Assembly: GCA_022496185.1 (NCBI GenBank)
Contig: WTXG01000188.1
Coordinates: 1-64,000, forward strand
DNA length: 64,000 nucleotides
Origin: Multifurca ochricompacta
Lineage: Eukaryota; Basidiomycota; Agaricomycetes; Russulales; Russulaceae
Direction of reading: 5' to 3'
The position numbers were made by a program, and so were the translations under genes. Position 1 is the first letter of the stretch, and every line of letters begins with the position of its first letter. The notes beneath the pieces are model-generated. The model did no database searches and was not told the DNA's origin. It was given only the letters and a program-made list of their open reading frames with translations. This document shows, piece by piece, positions 11,213-23,601 of this stretch.

Positions 11213-11607
11213 ACAGACAACCCAAAGTTGATAATCGACAGTCGCAGACAATATCGATCCTTTTCACTGTCGATCATCAAATTGTCTGAGTTCAGGTCTC
11301 CAGATGAGCGATTTTGTGCTCATGCAGAAACGCGACACCCTCCAGGAGTTGCCTCTGCAATGACTCCACTGATAGAAGAGGATGCCACGACTGGAGATAG
11401 TTGTCAAGTGGAGTCCTCCGAGGCAATGGGATCACCTTTCCAATGGTGAGGTCGACAACACCGTGAAAGCTCGATGGCGTGATTTGATGTAATTTTGAAC
11501 CTGCTCAGGTATCGCAAGATCTCAGCTCATCCACGCCATCATTGTCCGTGTCGTCATCCAGGAATTTTAACACAACCAGCGTGCCATTGGATGAGCTCGC
11601 TGAGCAC
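11213..11607 (+). other. Unassigned sequence between two LTR-like units
   Basis: The stretch is partly open but has no recognised domain. It shares the PLDEL-like motif with 10410-10562. It might be the internal remnant of an element bounded by the two flanking LTR-like units, or debris of a host gene. Confidence 0.25.
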
Positions 11608-11924
11608 TGTAAGGATGGCTCGGGCGTTGAGCATGAAACCTCCATCTATTGCCTCCTCTCTTTCATTACAAGCCCTGAATTAGAGCACTTATGATCTAGT
11701 TCCGTATATTATCTTTTATCAGTACATTTGCATTCTGGGCCGCATGCCCGTTCATTCCTTACTCCAGTTTCACTACCCCCGTCTACATCATCTCCACCTT
11801 TATTGCCTGGCATTATCTCACCTTATCTTCTTTCAACCCTAATTCACCCTCTTTCTGCTTCATAACTAGGTCTCTCTGCAAGTATATATAAAGGTACATA
11901 CAATGCTTGTAGTAGACCAGCCAG

Positions 11925-13237
11925 TAGGGCTGCGCGCCGTCCGTTTGACGGTGACGGCCGTCTATTTGACGGTGAGGGACGGGTACGGCTGACCTGTACA
12001 CCTACCGTTTTTTGCACTCACTGGATCGCTGACGGTACGGTACGGGTACGGTACGGCCGTTTTATGGTATACGGTAGTAGACGGTATTACTAGAGAAAAT
12101 TAAGTTGAGCAGGATAGCATGAACAAGAAGCTTAGAGCAATAAAGCAACAAATAGGCGTATTCTTGGGGCTATTCTACACCTTTTTATGTAGTTTATGAG
12201 TACAATACCCAACAATCAACTTTACCAGCCATAATCTGAAACTCATAGAGGGACTTCAAGCATTTCATTTGCTTCTGTGAGCATGAGTAGTGTAAACAGG
12301 GCATACTGGAACATGAAATTCCTCAATAAATGGAATTGTAGGTAAATTATCACAAAAGAGACATCAGAGAAACAATACCAAAACATGCCCCAAAAGGGGC
12401 ATCCAAAAACTATATTCAGGCTTGCACAAGGCAACTCCTGAAGCCAAGTGTGGTACATGCGAGCATACCTCCAACTGGACTCTGGCAGACCAAAATTCAA
12501 TTACAATAAGGCAAAAATCAAATATCTAGAATAATAGACAGCTCAATGATCCAGTGCAGTATCACCTTGCATGCGTGCAAGATGCAGCCGCTTCTTGTCA
12601 GGCAACGGAGGGAGATCGTGCCCCATCCACTAATCTAATCTGCTCCGCTCCATAATCCATAATATTGAGATGGGCCGGTTGTGACCGGATTGTTAGGAAC
12701 CGGGGACCGGACAGCCAGGCTCCTGTGGACTCGATCTCATGATCATGATAAGATAATCTAAAGTGCGTCAGATAATGATTCAGAGACATTGCACGCACAA
12801 CACATTCCTTCTGTCTTGTCACATTTAAATAACTATATTTATTCTACTTATTGTCATGCTCCTCTGAGCAGTATAAAAGGTCACTATTCTGTACATGTTC
12901 ACTTCAGTTTTGACCACATAAACTGAAGTGAGTATTAGTTAGTTTATCTTATCTCTTATCTTTACCATATTTAGCTAACACTTATCTGCTATCTAAATAG
13001 GTAAAGATACTATAGTGGGGGAGTTTTGGTGGCTTAATGACAAGATTAAAGCTCATTCAGTCAATGCCGTCCATGCCGTCTAATGCCGTCTACGGCCGTT
13101 TTTTGACGGGTTTGGACGGCGTTTTCCGTACCCGTAACCGTCCGTCTCGATGATTGACTTGAGCTGCTACGGTACGGGTACGGCACCGTACTACGGCACC
13201 GTCATACCGTAAGCTATGGGTACGGCACGCAGCCCTA
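11925..13237. mobile_element. Non-autonomous hAT-like element (GGTACGG type)
   Basis: The termini are inverted repeats, TAGGGCTGCG on the left and CGCAGCCCTA on the right. The 8-bp duplication ccagccag is exact (11917-11924 and 13238-13245). Both subterminal zones are packed with GGTACGG/CCGTACC and GACGG motifs, plausible transposase binding sites. There is no transposase ORF. The interior holds a separate LTR-like fragment (12691-13020). Confidence 0.88.
12691..13020 (+). repeat. LTR-like fragment, hairpin-bearing family
   Basis: A TATA-like box (gtataaaagg, 12871-12880) is followed by an inverted repeat, CACTTCAGTTT with AAACTGAAGTG (about 12900-12930). Related fragments lie near 19650-19756, 21170-21470, 22490-22650, and inverted at 28220-28545 and 40905-41105. 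The layout (TATA, then hairpin) resembles the copia LTRs here, so these may be old copia-type LTRs. Ends are not defined. Confidence 0.45.
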
Positions 13238-13648
13238 CCAGCCAGTGAGCCACTAGAAGCAGAAATCAAATGGCATTTCTCTCTCTTTATCTTTCTTTTT
13301 GTATGCTGAAGAACTTCTTGATGACACCGAACGCAAAGGTCAAACGGAACCAACAAGCAGCGATTTCCTTGAATTCAAGCACAATACGTTTACATTCGAT
13401 CGAGTTATCTCGAAAGGGCGTGCTCTCTTCTCTTCTCTCTCTCTCTCTCTCTCACCATCCAGGGAATACTTTGCCTCGCACTCACTGCGGATTGGATCCG
13501 TACAGCGCATTCTTGACATGAGCTATATTCCAAGTCGTAAGCTGCAAGTCATGAAAAGTAATAAAGAGACGCGCAACTGACCAACCACCTAGTCACCCCC
13601 TTGCTGTGTGATCTAGTACCCAGCATGCTCAAGAGTCTCTTGCACTGA

Positions 13649-15339
13649 TCAATCTTCAATAATGTCACTAGAATCATCATTGTAATAGATGTAGTCCGCC
13701 AATTCCCCAAGCCTCGATAATGAGTATTGATCCAGCCTTGCATTAACCTCGATTACTCCTGAAAGCAGGTTGTACAACCAGAAAACGAAATTAAATGCTT
13801 CCATTGATTCAGTTAGTTTGAAAGTCTCCTCGTGGTATAACACCTAATGAATCCCATACGTCAATCACATAACGTGTCCTCAATTTGCTCTTACCTTCTT
13901 TACTTCTGAAGGAGGCTGATACATCAGATATTCATGAGCAATCAAATCCTTATCAATGAATATTGCCACGATGACAACTGGATCCGAATTGGGCTCAGAC
14001 GTCAGCACATTGCCCAGTCTCGCAAGGCACGACCCTTGCAAAATCATCCGATTTTGGTCTGATTGGTTGTCCTGTATACCACCTTCATGCGAGGTCACTT
14101 CCATAATACAACGCGGAAAGCCCTTGACGTCTCGACGGAAGTCACTCCCTGGGTGGTACAGTTATAGTTTGTTATGCTCATTTGAAGCTGAGCAAGCAGC
14201 GAGAAAGGCCAATCGGTCCCACTGTCAGATAAAATCAGACAACATCAATCCCAAAGGAGCCCTATGAGAATCACAACTCACAACTCAGCTTTACCTTTAC
14301 CCCCATGTGACCTTGATAGCTCTCGAAATTCACCTGCAACATTGTACAGGAAAGCAGTGGAAATGTGCCCCTCTTTCTGATGTCCAAAGTTTTGTGCCAC
14401 CAGGATCTCCGAACTAGAGAGGATATACAAGTACAGCCCAATTTCACTGTTCCTCACCATTGGTGGATCATCAGAATTTGTTTCATCTCAAAAATATGTA
14501 TCAAATGAATTCCCAAGATATTCTCTTAACATTGACAACCCTGTCACCTATATGAAAAGTGAACTCAGCAAGGTGAATCACAGGAAATGGTGGTCACACT
14601 CACATTTGGTGAGATCACATGTTGATGGTTCAACGACTTCTGGAAGTTGTGAATGTAGGAAGGGGTTCCCATCTTGGACACATATTTGACCTCATTTGGA
14701 CTAATATCGTGCAAATAGAGGCGAAGGAAACATTCTTCAGAGGGGACACTGAATGTGATCTGGTCGGCGAATGGGAGTGGTTCATGGGAATTTCCAGGGA
14801 GGCCCTCTAGAATGGGATATTCTGTGTGTGCAAGGCAAGTAGGATGCCTGTGAGTGAATGTGTCGATGAGTCCATGGTGACTGAGAAACTACCTGGCAGA
14901 ATGGATGGTGTGGCAACTGGATTATTGTCAAACACATGTGGCAATCCAATAAGAATCGAGACTTACGTGGCACCTGTACAACAATATGTAAATGGCCCCT
15001 CTTTGGAGGGTTTTCCCAGTAATCAGAGAGCTCCACAGCAGGGTGGAGAACCTGAACGGTTCCATTTTCATCGAACGCAACTTTAGACTCGGAGTCGGGG
15101 AATTCGATGGCCGCGATCATAATTTTGACAGGGGAAGGGACGCGCACAGGTTTCAATAGCTCCCAAAGAATGAGCTCGTTTGCCGCGAGGTTGTCCAATC
15201 TGGGAGCCATCTTGGCCTTGATAGCTTCTTTGAGGTCTGAGGCATCATCATCCGATTGGATTTCAAGCTTCAAGACGTTCCCAATAGGAACATTTTGGCT
15301 ATCGATAGCCAGACAAAAAAGGGTGAGTTCTGTGGTCAT
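13649..15339 (-). pseudogene. Crinkler (CRN)-type protein gene, probably decayed
   Basis: The first exon (15339 down to 14967) encodes about 124 residues resembling the ubiquitin-like CRN N-terminal domain: LFCLAIDS near the start, DLKEAIKAK, LILWEL, and a C-terminal HIVVQVP. Likely exons follow at 14821-14604, 14547 to about 14300, 14221-13895 and 13843-13649. Well-formed introns lie at 14822-14966, 14548-14603 (56 bp) and 13844-13894 (51 bp). In-frame TGA at 14488-14490 and a TAA near 14163 break exons 3 and 4, and the exon 3-4 joint cannot be made cleanly. The downstream domain resembles a region I recall from agaricomycete CRN-like proteins, with no assigned activity. CRN proteins are known as host-directed effectors in oomycetes, but in fungi many have unknown or inter-fungal roles. 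Confidence 0.65.
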
Positions 15340-15399
15340 GGTCTGACAACAGCACGTCCCGTGACCGTGACCCGTGAGAATAATTTGCTTCCACAATCA

Positions 15400-15880
15400 A
15401 ATTTCAGTGTCAGGATAAGTTACCTGTGCAACTACCGTGTTTTCGCCTGGACCATCAGGAACTTCCCCAGATGACCGCAATCACCCCTTATGTGTTCATT
15501 GTGAGTGAGTATACAGGCGAACACCACCCAGGGACCTGCTAGACGAAGACTCAGAATTTCATTCTTTTGCTGTTCCAATACACACCGGAACATCTCCTGT
15601 TCTTCTGCTTCTACCCCCGGTTGGAATACTCCTGTACAGGTAGCTCGGTGCGCTCGGCATCTCCCATCTTCTCAAAACTCGCCTGCTTTCATTTGCTTCT
15701 CTATTGTCTTGTTTCGAATCCACAACTATTGCTGCGCCACACCACAAATTCCCCTGACACTGTGTCTGCTACATCTGTCCTTTGTCCTTGCTCTTTCAAG
15801 CTTTCCTTTTCCCGCTCATTCTATCTTCTGCATCAATGGAGTTCTGGGGGGAAAAACCCACTCACCCAACTTTGAACTGG
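15400..15880 (+). repeat. Duplicated module, copy 0 (upstream of CRN gene)
   Basis: About 450 bp here recur at 29940-30730 and 41390-41880, including the segment gacctgctagacgaagac. In the other copies the module ends a segmental duplication unit, so this may mark the right end of an older third unit. Short ORFs in it are not conserved in frame between copies. It may include the promoter of the CRN gene starting at 15339. Confidence 0.6.
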
Positions 15881-16767
15881 ATGGAGGAAGGCGCTTGATC
15901 TATATTTGCACTCCTGCGAGACTTTACCGCATTTATGACACATCTGATCTTTGACTGAAAGGTTCTCGGACTGCGTGAGCCTTGTTAACACACGAATGTC
16001 AACATTTAGTAATCAAAAAAAAGAAAAAGTGGCCGTACCGCCTGAAGCAAATATTCGGGGGTATTCCCCCTGTGCCTGAGACCGAGAGAGATATAGATAC
16101 AGTATATCGAGGTAGAGGTCTGCGATCTCGCTGATGACTAGTACACTTCGGACAACGAACACATGTCACTTTGTAGCATGCCGCCAAAAGTGCTGTGCAC
16201 AATACAATTGCACTTGAGAAGCATGGACCTCCTCCTCCCCCGCGCGGGCTGGTGTGGGCCGCATTCAGCCAACGCGATCAAACACACTCATGCGCGTCCT
16301 GCTGAACGTATCCGACAAACGTCCCCGGAGCGCGTCAAGTCATTGCAACCAGGGCAGGGCGGTCGGACCGAACGTTGATTGGGGAGGGTGAAGGGTTCGT
16401 GGCGGCAAAAAGCCCTGTCTCGCTCTCGCAGCAGTCTCAGTCTTCCTTGTTCTTGCACCATCTAGGGTTATGCTTGTCCCCGAGGAAGTAGTTCTGCAAG
16501 AGTGGGTTGTGCAGGAGCGCTTGGAGGGTCGCGTTCAGGAAGCACGTCGAGCAGTCCACGCTGGTCCTGGCAGGGGGGAGAGAGGGACAGGGATTATTAA
16601 GGGTGAGGATGTCCTTCTTCCTCTGGCTTCCTGGGTTGGTAGGTCTCGCTGTGGCAGACTGTAAAGTGAATGGCTCAGTCTTTGTGGTAGAAGGCTGAGG
16701 TTCTATACAAGGGATACATGGTCAGACGCTGTTGGTCCGGGCCAGCATCTCTGTTGTCTTTCTTTTT
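15881..16767. other. No recognisable gene
   Basis: Scattered ORFs of 60-70 codons lack domains and consistent coding character. I see no repeat matching elsewhere in the window, apart from the T-run at the right edge that starts the LINE tail. Confidence 0.5.
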
Positions 16768-17270
16768 TTTTTTTGAAATCGATTTTATTAGCGCGCTTCA
16801 AGGCCGTGCCTAAATCGCGCGGCTACTACCGAGACATAGTAACTATTGTTTGAACAGGGTGGAAGTAGAGTGAAACCCCTTGGTAGGGGAAAAAGTGGTG
16901 GAGAAGGAGCATGTGTACAAAGACAGTGGGGATAAAGAAAGTGGAGAAGAGAGGCGGGGTCAAAGTGTAAAGGTGAACTTACCCATACCACCCGACGTCA
17001 CCGACTCAGACTTAATCTGGCTCGCAAGGTCGTTTCGACGAAGGCCCACATGTCCTGAATAAAGGTAAGCAAGTCCTCAACGAAGGGCTTGTGGGTGAAG
17101 AGGATGTGCCACGGCACAGGGTCTTGTTCCAGGGCCCAGTCAGGGAGAAACTGAAGAGAGAGTCGCCTGGCAGAGTAGAGGGGGCAGTGGAGAGGAATGT
17201 GGGGGAAGGTGCTGGGGTAGAGTTGTCGCAGGTAGAGAGGCGTGCGAGGAGAGGTTTATTGGTGTGGAAG
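16768..17270 (-). mobile_element. 5'-truncated LINE (non-LTR) 3' end
   Basis: A T-run at the left (a poly(A) tail on the minus strand) is followed by sequence shared with LINE tails at 20346, 28089 and 28569 (an aaatcgcgcggct core). Further right the minus strand encodes a QDMWAF motif, also found in the 20346-20921 copy. The 5' truncation point abuts the first segmental duplication unit. No target duplication was identified. Confidence 0.6.
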
Positions 17271-18357
17271 CGCATACACCCAGATCTTCCCTATCCGTGG
17301 CTGCTATTCCAAATATAAAGGATAGCTCGCGCGCTAGCCGTCCCTTCATTTCCGGACTGGACCAAACATCACCACACAGGTTGTCTATGCATACACTCTT
17401 CCTACTCCTACTCAGGCATACCTCGTTCGTTCTGACGGGCACAGTATGGGCCACAGGCTTCTGGCAGCAGAAACATTGGCACTACCACCTATCCCATCCA
17501 TTCAGAGCAAAAACACGTCAAAGTCCACTCTCTCTACCTTATGGATAGCGTTCTAGACGACGCTCACCTTGTAGCCTGCTCAACCTCTTGCATCATCTCC
17601 TCGTCTCCTTCCTCACCCTCACATCTTTTATCATGTCTCATGCCACCTGCGCCGTTGTCCTTCAGCATTCCTCACAACAACTTTATCTTGAGCCTGAACA
17701 CCCGGTGAGCCACCTAGGATCGCATTTGTCCGCTGTGCTCTGCCTCAAACCTTACTCGTCTCATTGCGCCATTCCTGTGATTGGTAAGAATGATGATATT
17801 GACTGTGGTGCCACTTGCGCTTGCCCGATGTGATAATTGAAAGGACATTGTGTTATCACGGAACTTTGTTTTATTCAACTACCTTTCTGCTCATGTCACT
17901 TAGAACCACCGTCTTCTTCATTATTTCTTTCGCCTTACCCGCCCACCCATGGCTCCTTGTTTTTCTATGTATGCCACCTTACTTACACTGTTTTGTGTAC
18001 ATTCATGAAATATACTACCGTGGCCATCACATGACCTTCAGCATAGACCATCACCTGACCAGTCTATCGTACCCACAGGTCTGTAAGACGGACCTTCCCT
18101 TGCATTCGTCTCGGACGGTCTAAACCTACATCATATCACACTTTTTCCCTTCCTTCAGGGGCTTTTCCCTCTCATATCCAGTAGTTGCTAGGGATCCATT
18201 GTACTAGTAACCGCGCAACTTAGCAAGCACAAAAATAGAACAAAACATACAGAAAACAAACGCGTCGCGTGGTTCCCATCAGCCCCCCCTCCTCCAAGCA
18301 AATGGCCCATGCGAGTATAGATTCCAGTACTTCCTTGGTACGGCCTCTAATTCAAGT

Positions 18358-19476
18358 TTGAGGTACGCACTCGACAAAAATGACATGATCATGTTCATTA
18401 TCAACGACTGTACACAGGACATGACCAAATCGTGGAACAAAGCGCTAGAAGGGGGATTTCGCACCTCGACACAGCCGCCAGTGCGTTTGGATCTTTTTTT
18501 ATTTTTTTGCGTTTCGCATCCAGAGCTAAGTGGGGGTGGGGAGATTTTCTTTTTTGGAACAAAAAATAAAAACAGTCTACGCGAACGAGCAGTTCGTCGG
18601 CAAGGCGATACGGGAGAGCGGCTCGGGTGAGAGGATGTTTGGGTCACGGCCAATATGATGGTGGTGTGGTGTCGGAGGAAGTACATTCTAGTTTCAAAAG
18701 GTACGAGTACCGTTTCATTCCTCACACACACCTTTGAGCTGACCAAACTCGATCAACCGCCGGCACCCTCCCCCCTTCATTTTCTAGTTGGGATTACACA
18801 TCCCGATTCGTATCTTGTTCATGGACTATGGAGTATTGAAACGATGACGTTGAGGCGACTTTTGGAAGAGATGAACAAAGTGAAGCATGCTGGGCTTGCC
18901 AAGTAGGTCTCTCTTTTTCTTCTATAGGAGATCTAGCCCCCTTCGTCTCTCGTATGTGTGCGCGCACGTGGTAGGAGTATTAGGGTTTGCAATATTACCC
19001 TGGATCTATTACAGCGTATCGTCAAGACGGGAAAGAGGGTCCCTGCTGTGAACCAGGTGCAGGAGAGAGGGAGGGATTGACCAGATCCGGCTTCATCTGT
19101 ACAATTACGCTTCGTGGAAGGATGTGCTGGAGTTTTCGACAAAGCGTGGCATCGTGACCGAGGCCTACGACAGCCTCGCGTGAGTTTCCGACTCCCCCTT
19201 TTCCCTTCCTGGTTCTGCCAAGTAACGATAGGATCGCAGCTAGGATCGGAGGTACGCCGGCTCAGGTGATCTTCACGTGGGCGCATTCGATGGGAGGCGC
19301 ACCCGATGAGACGAGTACCTATGCATCCTTCAACTAGCGGAACTTACACCCGAAGAAATAGTTGCTATCGACGAAGCTGGCACTAAAGGTTCCCCATCGT
19401 CTGCTAGTCGTGACTGGAAGCTAGGCTCGGACGTGCCAGTTGGAGTTCGTCGAGGTGTAGGTGTAGGTGTGATGTG
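18358..19476 (+). pseudogene. Aldo/keto reductase relic, copy 1
   Basis: Fragments of an aldo/keto reductase appear in order: SWNKALEGGFR before a broken HLDTA-type motif, YANEQF in the next exon, WSIETM...MNKVKHAGLAK, a PAVNQ region, NYASWKDVLEF, TEAYDSLA, and near the C-terminus ELTPEEIVAIDEAGT. The probable intron after the HLDTA region is T-rich. One-base deletions and missing pieces (for example, loss of the stretch before ARIGG that copy 2 retains) rule out a functional enzyme. The family reduces carbonyls with NADPH; the substrate cannot be read here. Confidence 0.75.
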
Positions 19477-19756
19477 AAGCAGGCTTGGGATCGTGCTTGT
19501 CGTCGTGTTTTTGGTCGTGTTTGCTGTCATGCACGGAAGTCTGGGCGGCTTTTCTTGCCATCGCACGGCTGTGCGTTCATTAGAAGGGGAATGAGTAAAA
19601 CGCCCTACCGGGGCCTTAGTAGTATTACACTGGTTGTGTAGTTAAATAGATATGTTGAGACGAGCTGGACTCCTGGGTGGACTCAATCTAATGATTGTGA
19701 TAAGATAAGCTAAAGTGTGTCCATTAACTGATTGAGATACAATTCCATACATCAGG

Positions 19757-20247
19757 TAGTGATGTTCTGGCCCAGCTTGGCCCAAAAGCCACAGCTTTGG
19801 CTCGGCCTGAGGCGGCTCCGGCTTTCCTGAAGTCTGGGCCGAGCCAAAGCCGCCACAGACGGCTTGGCCCTGGCCCAGCTTGGCCCAAGCCGCAGCTTTT
19901 GGCAGAGAGAATTTTATGACATATAACTAGCAGCTAATCCAAATCTGACTTAGTGTGTTACGTATTGCAAAGCTATATCGAAGAAAAAGTTTGAAATGCC
20001 GTGATAAACATGATCACATGACCCGAATCAACCACTTTGCGATCAGATTTCTACTTATTTTGATGATTGCTATTGCACTTGTATGTACTGTTGAAAGCCG
20101 TGGCCTGAGCTGGCGGCTTTGGCTTTTAGTTTCTCTGAGCCGGGCCAAAGCCCTTGCTGGGCCATCACAATGGCCTGGCTTGGCCCGGCCCAAACAGGCC
20201 CGGCTTGGCCCAGCTTCCGGCTTTGAGCTGGGCCAGGCACATCACTA
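19757..20247. mobile_element. Short hAT-like MITE (GGCCCAGCTTGG type)
   Basis: The 491-bp element starts TAGTGATGTTCTGGCCCAGC and ends GCTGGGCCAGGCACATCACTA-like, giving imperfect inverted repeats. The 8-bp duplication acatcagg is exact (19749-19756 and 20248-20255). Both ends are packed with GGCCC/TTGGCCCAG motifs. It lies in a fragment of the hairpin-bearing LTR-like family. Confidence 0.87.
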
Positions 20248-20345
20248 ACATCAGGAAAATGACATTTGCTAGAATGACTAGAATGGCTGGAATGGCTGGA
20301 ATGGCTAGGGCGCCAGATTGTATTTACTATATGTGGGAATAGCAG

Positions 20346-20921
20346 CACTTTTTTTTATTTATTTGAATCAATTCTATTATGCACTTGCGGGATGGTGCCC
20401 AATTGTGCGGCCACATCAGGGTACAATGTAGCTACTAATTACTACAAACAATGAGGGAGTTGACACAAAGTCATGGTGGAAAGCCCATAAGGAAAAAACC
20501 AAAGTAGTTTTCTAAAGTAGAGAGGCCACAGGGAAAAACAGAGGCCATTCAGCAAAGCCAGAGAGAAAAAGGAACTTACTGGTCACCAAATTCCCCCCAA
20601 ATCAGGCTGGCTCGCGAGGGCGAAGGGAGGTAACAGGCTTGGGGAAGGCCCACATGTCCTGGAAGAACTCCAGCAGGAAGTCACCCAAGCTTGAGTGTAC
20701 AAGGGGCATTCAAGGAGGACATGCACAAATGTTGCCAAGGAAGTGTCATCACAGGGGCAGGTGTGAGAGGAGACTGGGAGGGAGGGGTGAAAGCACTCCT
20801 GGTATTCAGCAAGAAAGGCATGGCCTGTGGCGAGGCACATGGCAGTGGAGCAGGTGCAATGTGTGAAAGGGACCTCACACTTCTTAGTAGGTGCCGTCCA
20901 AAGGGGATGATTAGACCCATC
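20346..20921 (-). mobile_element. 5'-truncated Tad1-like LINE
   Basis: The poly(A) tail appears as a T-run at 20348. The duplication tgggaatagcag flanks it (20334-20345 and 20922-20933), longer and less regular than for LTR elements, as expected of target-primed integration. The minus strand encodes the end of a LINE ORF2, with HAFLAEY, CPCD and HVLLECPLYTQAW, like the C-terminal Cys/His region of agaricomycete Tad1-like proteins. The RT domain is missing. Confidence 0.8.
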
Positions 20922-20955
20922 TGGGAATAGCAGTGTGCATGCAACATGAATCAAT

Positions 20956-21480
20956 ACTGGAGATGCCGGGCCGGACTAACTATCATACTTCCAATATGCA
21001 TATTCTAATAAGACAGACTACCACATAGTTTAGAACCTATCATGAGTCTGTGAAATTTAATGGTAATGGATCACTACCATAAATTTGCATGAGATATGCT
21101 GCTCATAAGAATGCACCCAGATGCGCAACAGTCTGAATGGCCACAAATTTATTGAGAAAGGCCAGTAGCTACCGCATTGGTGGGACTGGACAGCCGGGCT
21201 CGATTAGATCATTCAAAGTGAGTCAGATAACCGATTCAGAGACAATTACACACTGCATACACAATATGTTCCTTCAAATCTTGTCACAAGTAAATAGTAT
21301 TATTTTTTCTCTCTTTATTTCACACTCTTTTTTTGGTTTTAAAGGACTATTTTCTGTAAGTGTTCACTTCAGTTTTGACAACATTAACATTACTTTATCT
21401 TATCTGCTGCGTAAATAAAAGATAATAATAATTATTATTATTATTTATATAGTTCCCCTTATCTGCACTCAACACGCTCT
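20956..21480. other. Non-coding; includes an LTR-like fragment at 21170-21470
   Basis: 21170-21470 belongs to the same family as 12691-13020, with shared blocks around attcagagacaatt and cacttcagttttgac. An (AAT)n-like microsatellite lies at 21420-21447. I see no gene. Confidence 0.45.
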
Positions 21481-22130
21481 TTGGTTTGGTTTGCCATTGA
21501 GTGTGAGTGTGGGAACTACATTTTCCACGCCGCACGCACAATTCTCACTCCACACTCCAATCAAAAAGCTGTCTTCCCCACATCGTCTTCACATTTATCT
21601 TTCTCCTTTCCCTCTCACAATCTCCCTCTCCCTCTTCCTCCATCTCTCTCTTTTGTGGCCAAGTTACTCATGCTCACCATGTCACTTCCTTCCATGACAG
21701 GATCTTTTCTCTTTATTGAGGGCCAGATGCAGAAAGGTAAATATAAGCTCTTTTTTCCTTCTATTGCTGACAACTTTTTAACTTTGAACTTAGTCGAGTT
21801 GACCATGTGGGTGCCATGAAGAGCGGTGAGGCTCTACTAGTTCATCTTTCCAGCAACATTGTCATACTTGTATGCAGTGTGTTTGGTGTTCTCTTACCTG
21901 TGAGCAGTTGTTGACTTGTCGCACTTGGTACGCCCTTCCTATTTCATTCTTGAGTTGCTCTCTCTTACTCTCATTACCATTTTCCCAGGAAGATGGTGTT
22001 CTTGAACCCATCCTGATGTTCTCTTTGGGCTATGGTGTGCTGTTCATTCTTTCTGTGCGTGCCCTTTTGTTGCTAGGCCCTTCTACTTTGGTCACTTATA
22101 TCAGACCAGGAGCTGTCATCTTTTAAATGC
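21481..22130 (+). other. Unrecognised possible gene
   Basis: A 112-codon ORF (21481-21819) and an 84-codon ORF (21872-22126) could be exons of one gene. The second is rich in Leu, Phe and Val and ends with a hydrophobic run (SLGYGVLFILSVRALLLLG), suggesting a membrane segment. I do not recognise the family, and no duplicate exists in the window to test coding. It could also be non-coding CT-rich sequence. Confidence 0.25.
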
Positions 22131-22654
22131 TGTTTGGTGAAACACTTGCGATGGACACAACATTAGTAAGTCTTCTGTGTTCATCTGATCTGCTGGGAGC
22201 TAATATCTTTTGTTTTTTTTTTCACTTTGGCATTTCCACGACTCTGTGTTTCCACAACTCCCAGGACCCCAGTTGTATTTGTCCCCTTTAGTCTAATTTG
22301 TATTAGTATAAATATTATAATAGATTTGTATTTTTAATGTGAAAATCGGAGTAAGAAAAAAATAAAAGTAAATCCAGAAAAGGTAAGAGAAGTAGCTCTA
22401 CTTCTGAAAAGTAGCTCTACATTTGAAAAGTGGCTCTAAGCATCCAGACAAGCCCGCTAGAGCTAACGGAGAATCCAGATTGCTGGATTGGCTGGAATGG
22501 CTAGCACTAGCCAATCCAGCAAAATGTCATTTTCCTGATGTATTGCATGCACACACATTCCTTCTAACATCATATGCATTCACTTCAGTTTTGACCACAA
22601 CAACTGAACCTATCCACTATCTACATAGATAGCTAAAGCCTTTCACAGCTCAGT
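22131..22654. other. Non-coding, with LTR-like debris
   Basis: AT-rich sequence, then a fragment of the hairpin-bearing LTR-like family (about 22490-22650, cacttcagttttgaccac). No gene seen. Confidence 0.4.
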
Positions 22655-22933
22655 TTGACAAGATACTCAGTCAAACTCTAGATATTTTGAGAATGTGCTT
22701 GTGAGAAAGGCAAGCCGAATGATTGATACCGGACAAGTTCTATATAAGTCTTCTACACAGGTTAATGCAGCACTAAATACAATAACTTTATCTCTCTCTT
22801 GATCCTTGTACCTTGGTCATCTAGCATTAGGGCTGAGGAAATACCACTCATGGCCCATTCTGATGCCTCATCTACAACGTTCAGTTCACTGGTTGTCCAA
22901 GATGCAGTATCTATGTTGCCTCTTGTCACCTCT

Positions 22934-23496
22934 GTACAGATCCAATCCACAGTGAGTGCGAGGCAAAGTATTCCTTGGATGGTGAGAGAGAGCGAAGAGA
23001 GAAGAGAGCATGCCCTTTCGAGATAACTCGATCAAATGTAAACGTATTGTGCTTGAATTCAAGGAAATCGCTGCTTGTTGGTTCCGTTTGACCTTTGCAC
23101 TCAATGTCATCAAGAAGTTCTTTAGCAAACAAAAAGAAAGATAAAGAGAGAGAAATGCCATTTGATTTCTGCTTCTAGTGGCTCACTGGCTGGTCTACTA
23201 CAAGCATTGTATGTGCATTTAAATACTTGCAGAGAGACCTAGTTATGAAGCAGAAAGAGGGCGAATTAGGGTTGAAAGAAGATAAGGTGAGATGATGCCA
23301 GGCAATAAAGGCGGAGATGATGTAGACGGAGAGGTAGAAACCTGGCAATTAAGACGGGGAGGTAGTGAAACTGGTGTAAGAAATGGACGGGCATACGGCC
23401 CGGAATGCAAATGATAAGATATACAAAACTAGATCATAAGTGCTCTAATTCAGGAGAGGCGATAACTGGCTGTTTCATGCTCAACGCCCGAGCCAT
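22934..23496 (-). mobile_element. Solo LTR-like insertion upstream of NLR copy 1
   Basis: This is an inverted relative of the 11608 LTR-like unit. The paralogous position in unit 2 (near 33812, cacctctacatccc) lacks it, which defines both ends and leaves the repeated cctct at 22929-22933 and 23497-23501. It sits about 100 bp before the NLR start codon and so may change its promoter relative to copy 2. Confidence 0.75.
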
Positions 23497-23601
23497 CCTC
23501 TACATCCCAGCGTCTATCTTCGTTTTAGGCGTCTATCTATACATAATCCATCGATAACCATCCGCCGCCTTTTACTCTTCCCCATAACCCAGTCTAGCTT
23601 C

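Larger units (their letters stand above)
11608..13504 (+). repeat. LTR-like unit interrupted by a hAT-like element
   Basis: The unit starts TGTAAGGATGG and ends GATCCGTACA. Subtracting the hAT-like insertion (11925-13237 plus one 8-bp duplication) leaves about 576 bp. It includes a TATA-like box (tatataaagg, about 11885) and a CT microsatellite (13433-13452). Its inverted relative at 22934-23496 is uninterrupted and confirms continuity across the hAT junction. Confidence 0.65.

Noticed and set aside
10865..11449. 194-codon ORF
   Set aside because: It starts within an LTR-like fragment, crosses a TATA box and CT microsatellite, and has no domain.
10563..13504. Full LTR element bounded by the two TGTAAGGATGG units
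   Set aside because: No gag-pol lies between them and no matching target duplication was found, so they are listed as separate LTR-like fragments.
15505..15954. 149-codon ORF
   Set aside because: It lies in the triplicated module and is not conserved in frame in the other two copies.
16470..16698. Short overlapping ORFs
   Set aside because: No domain, no conserved partner and low-complexity composition.
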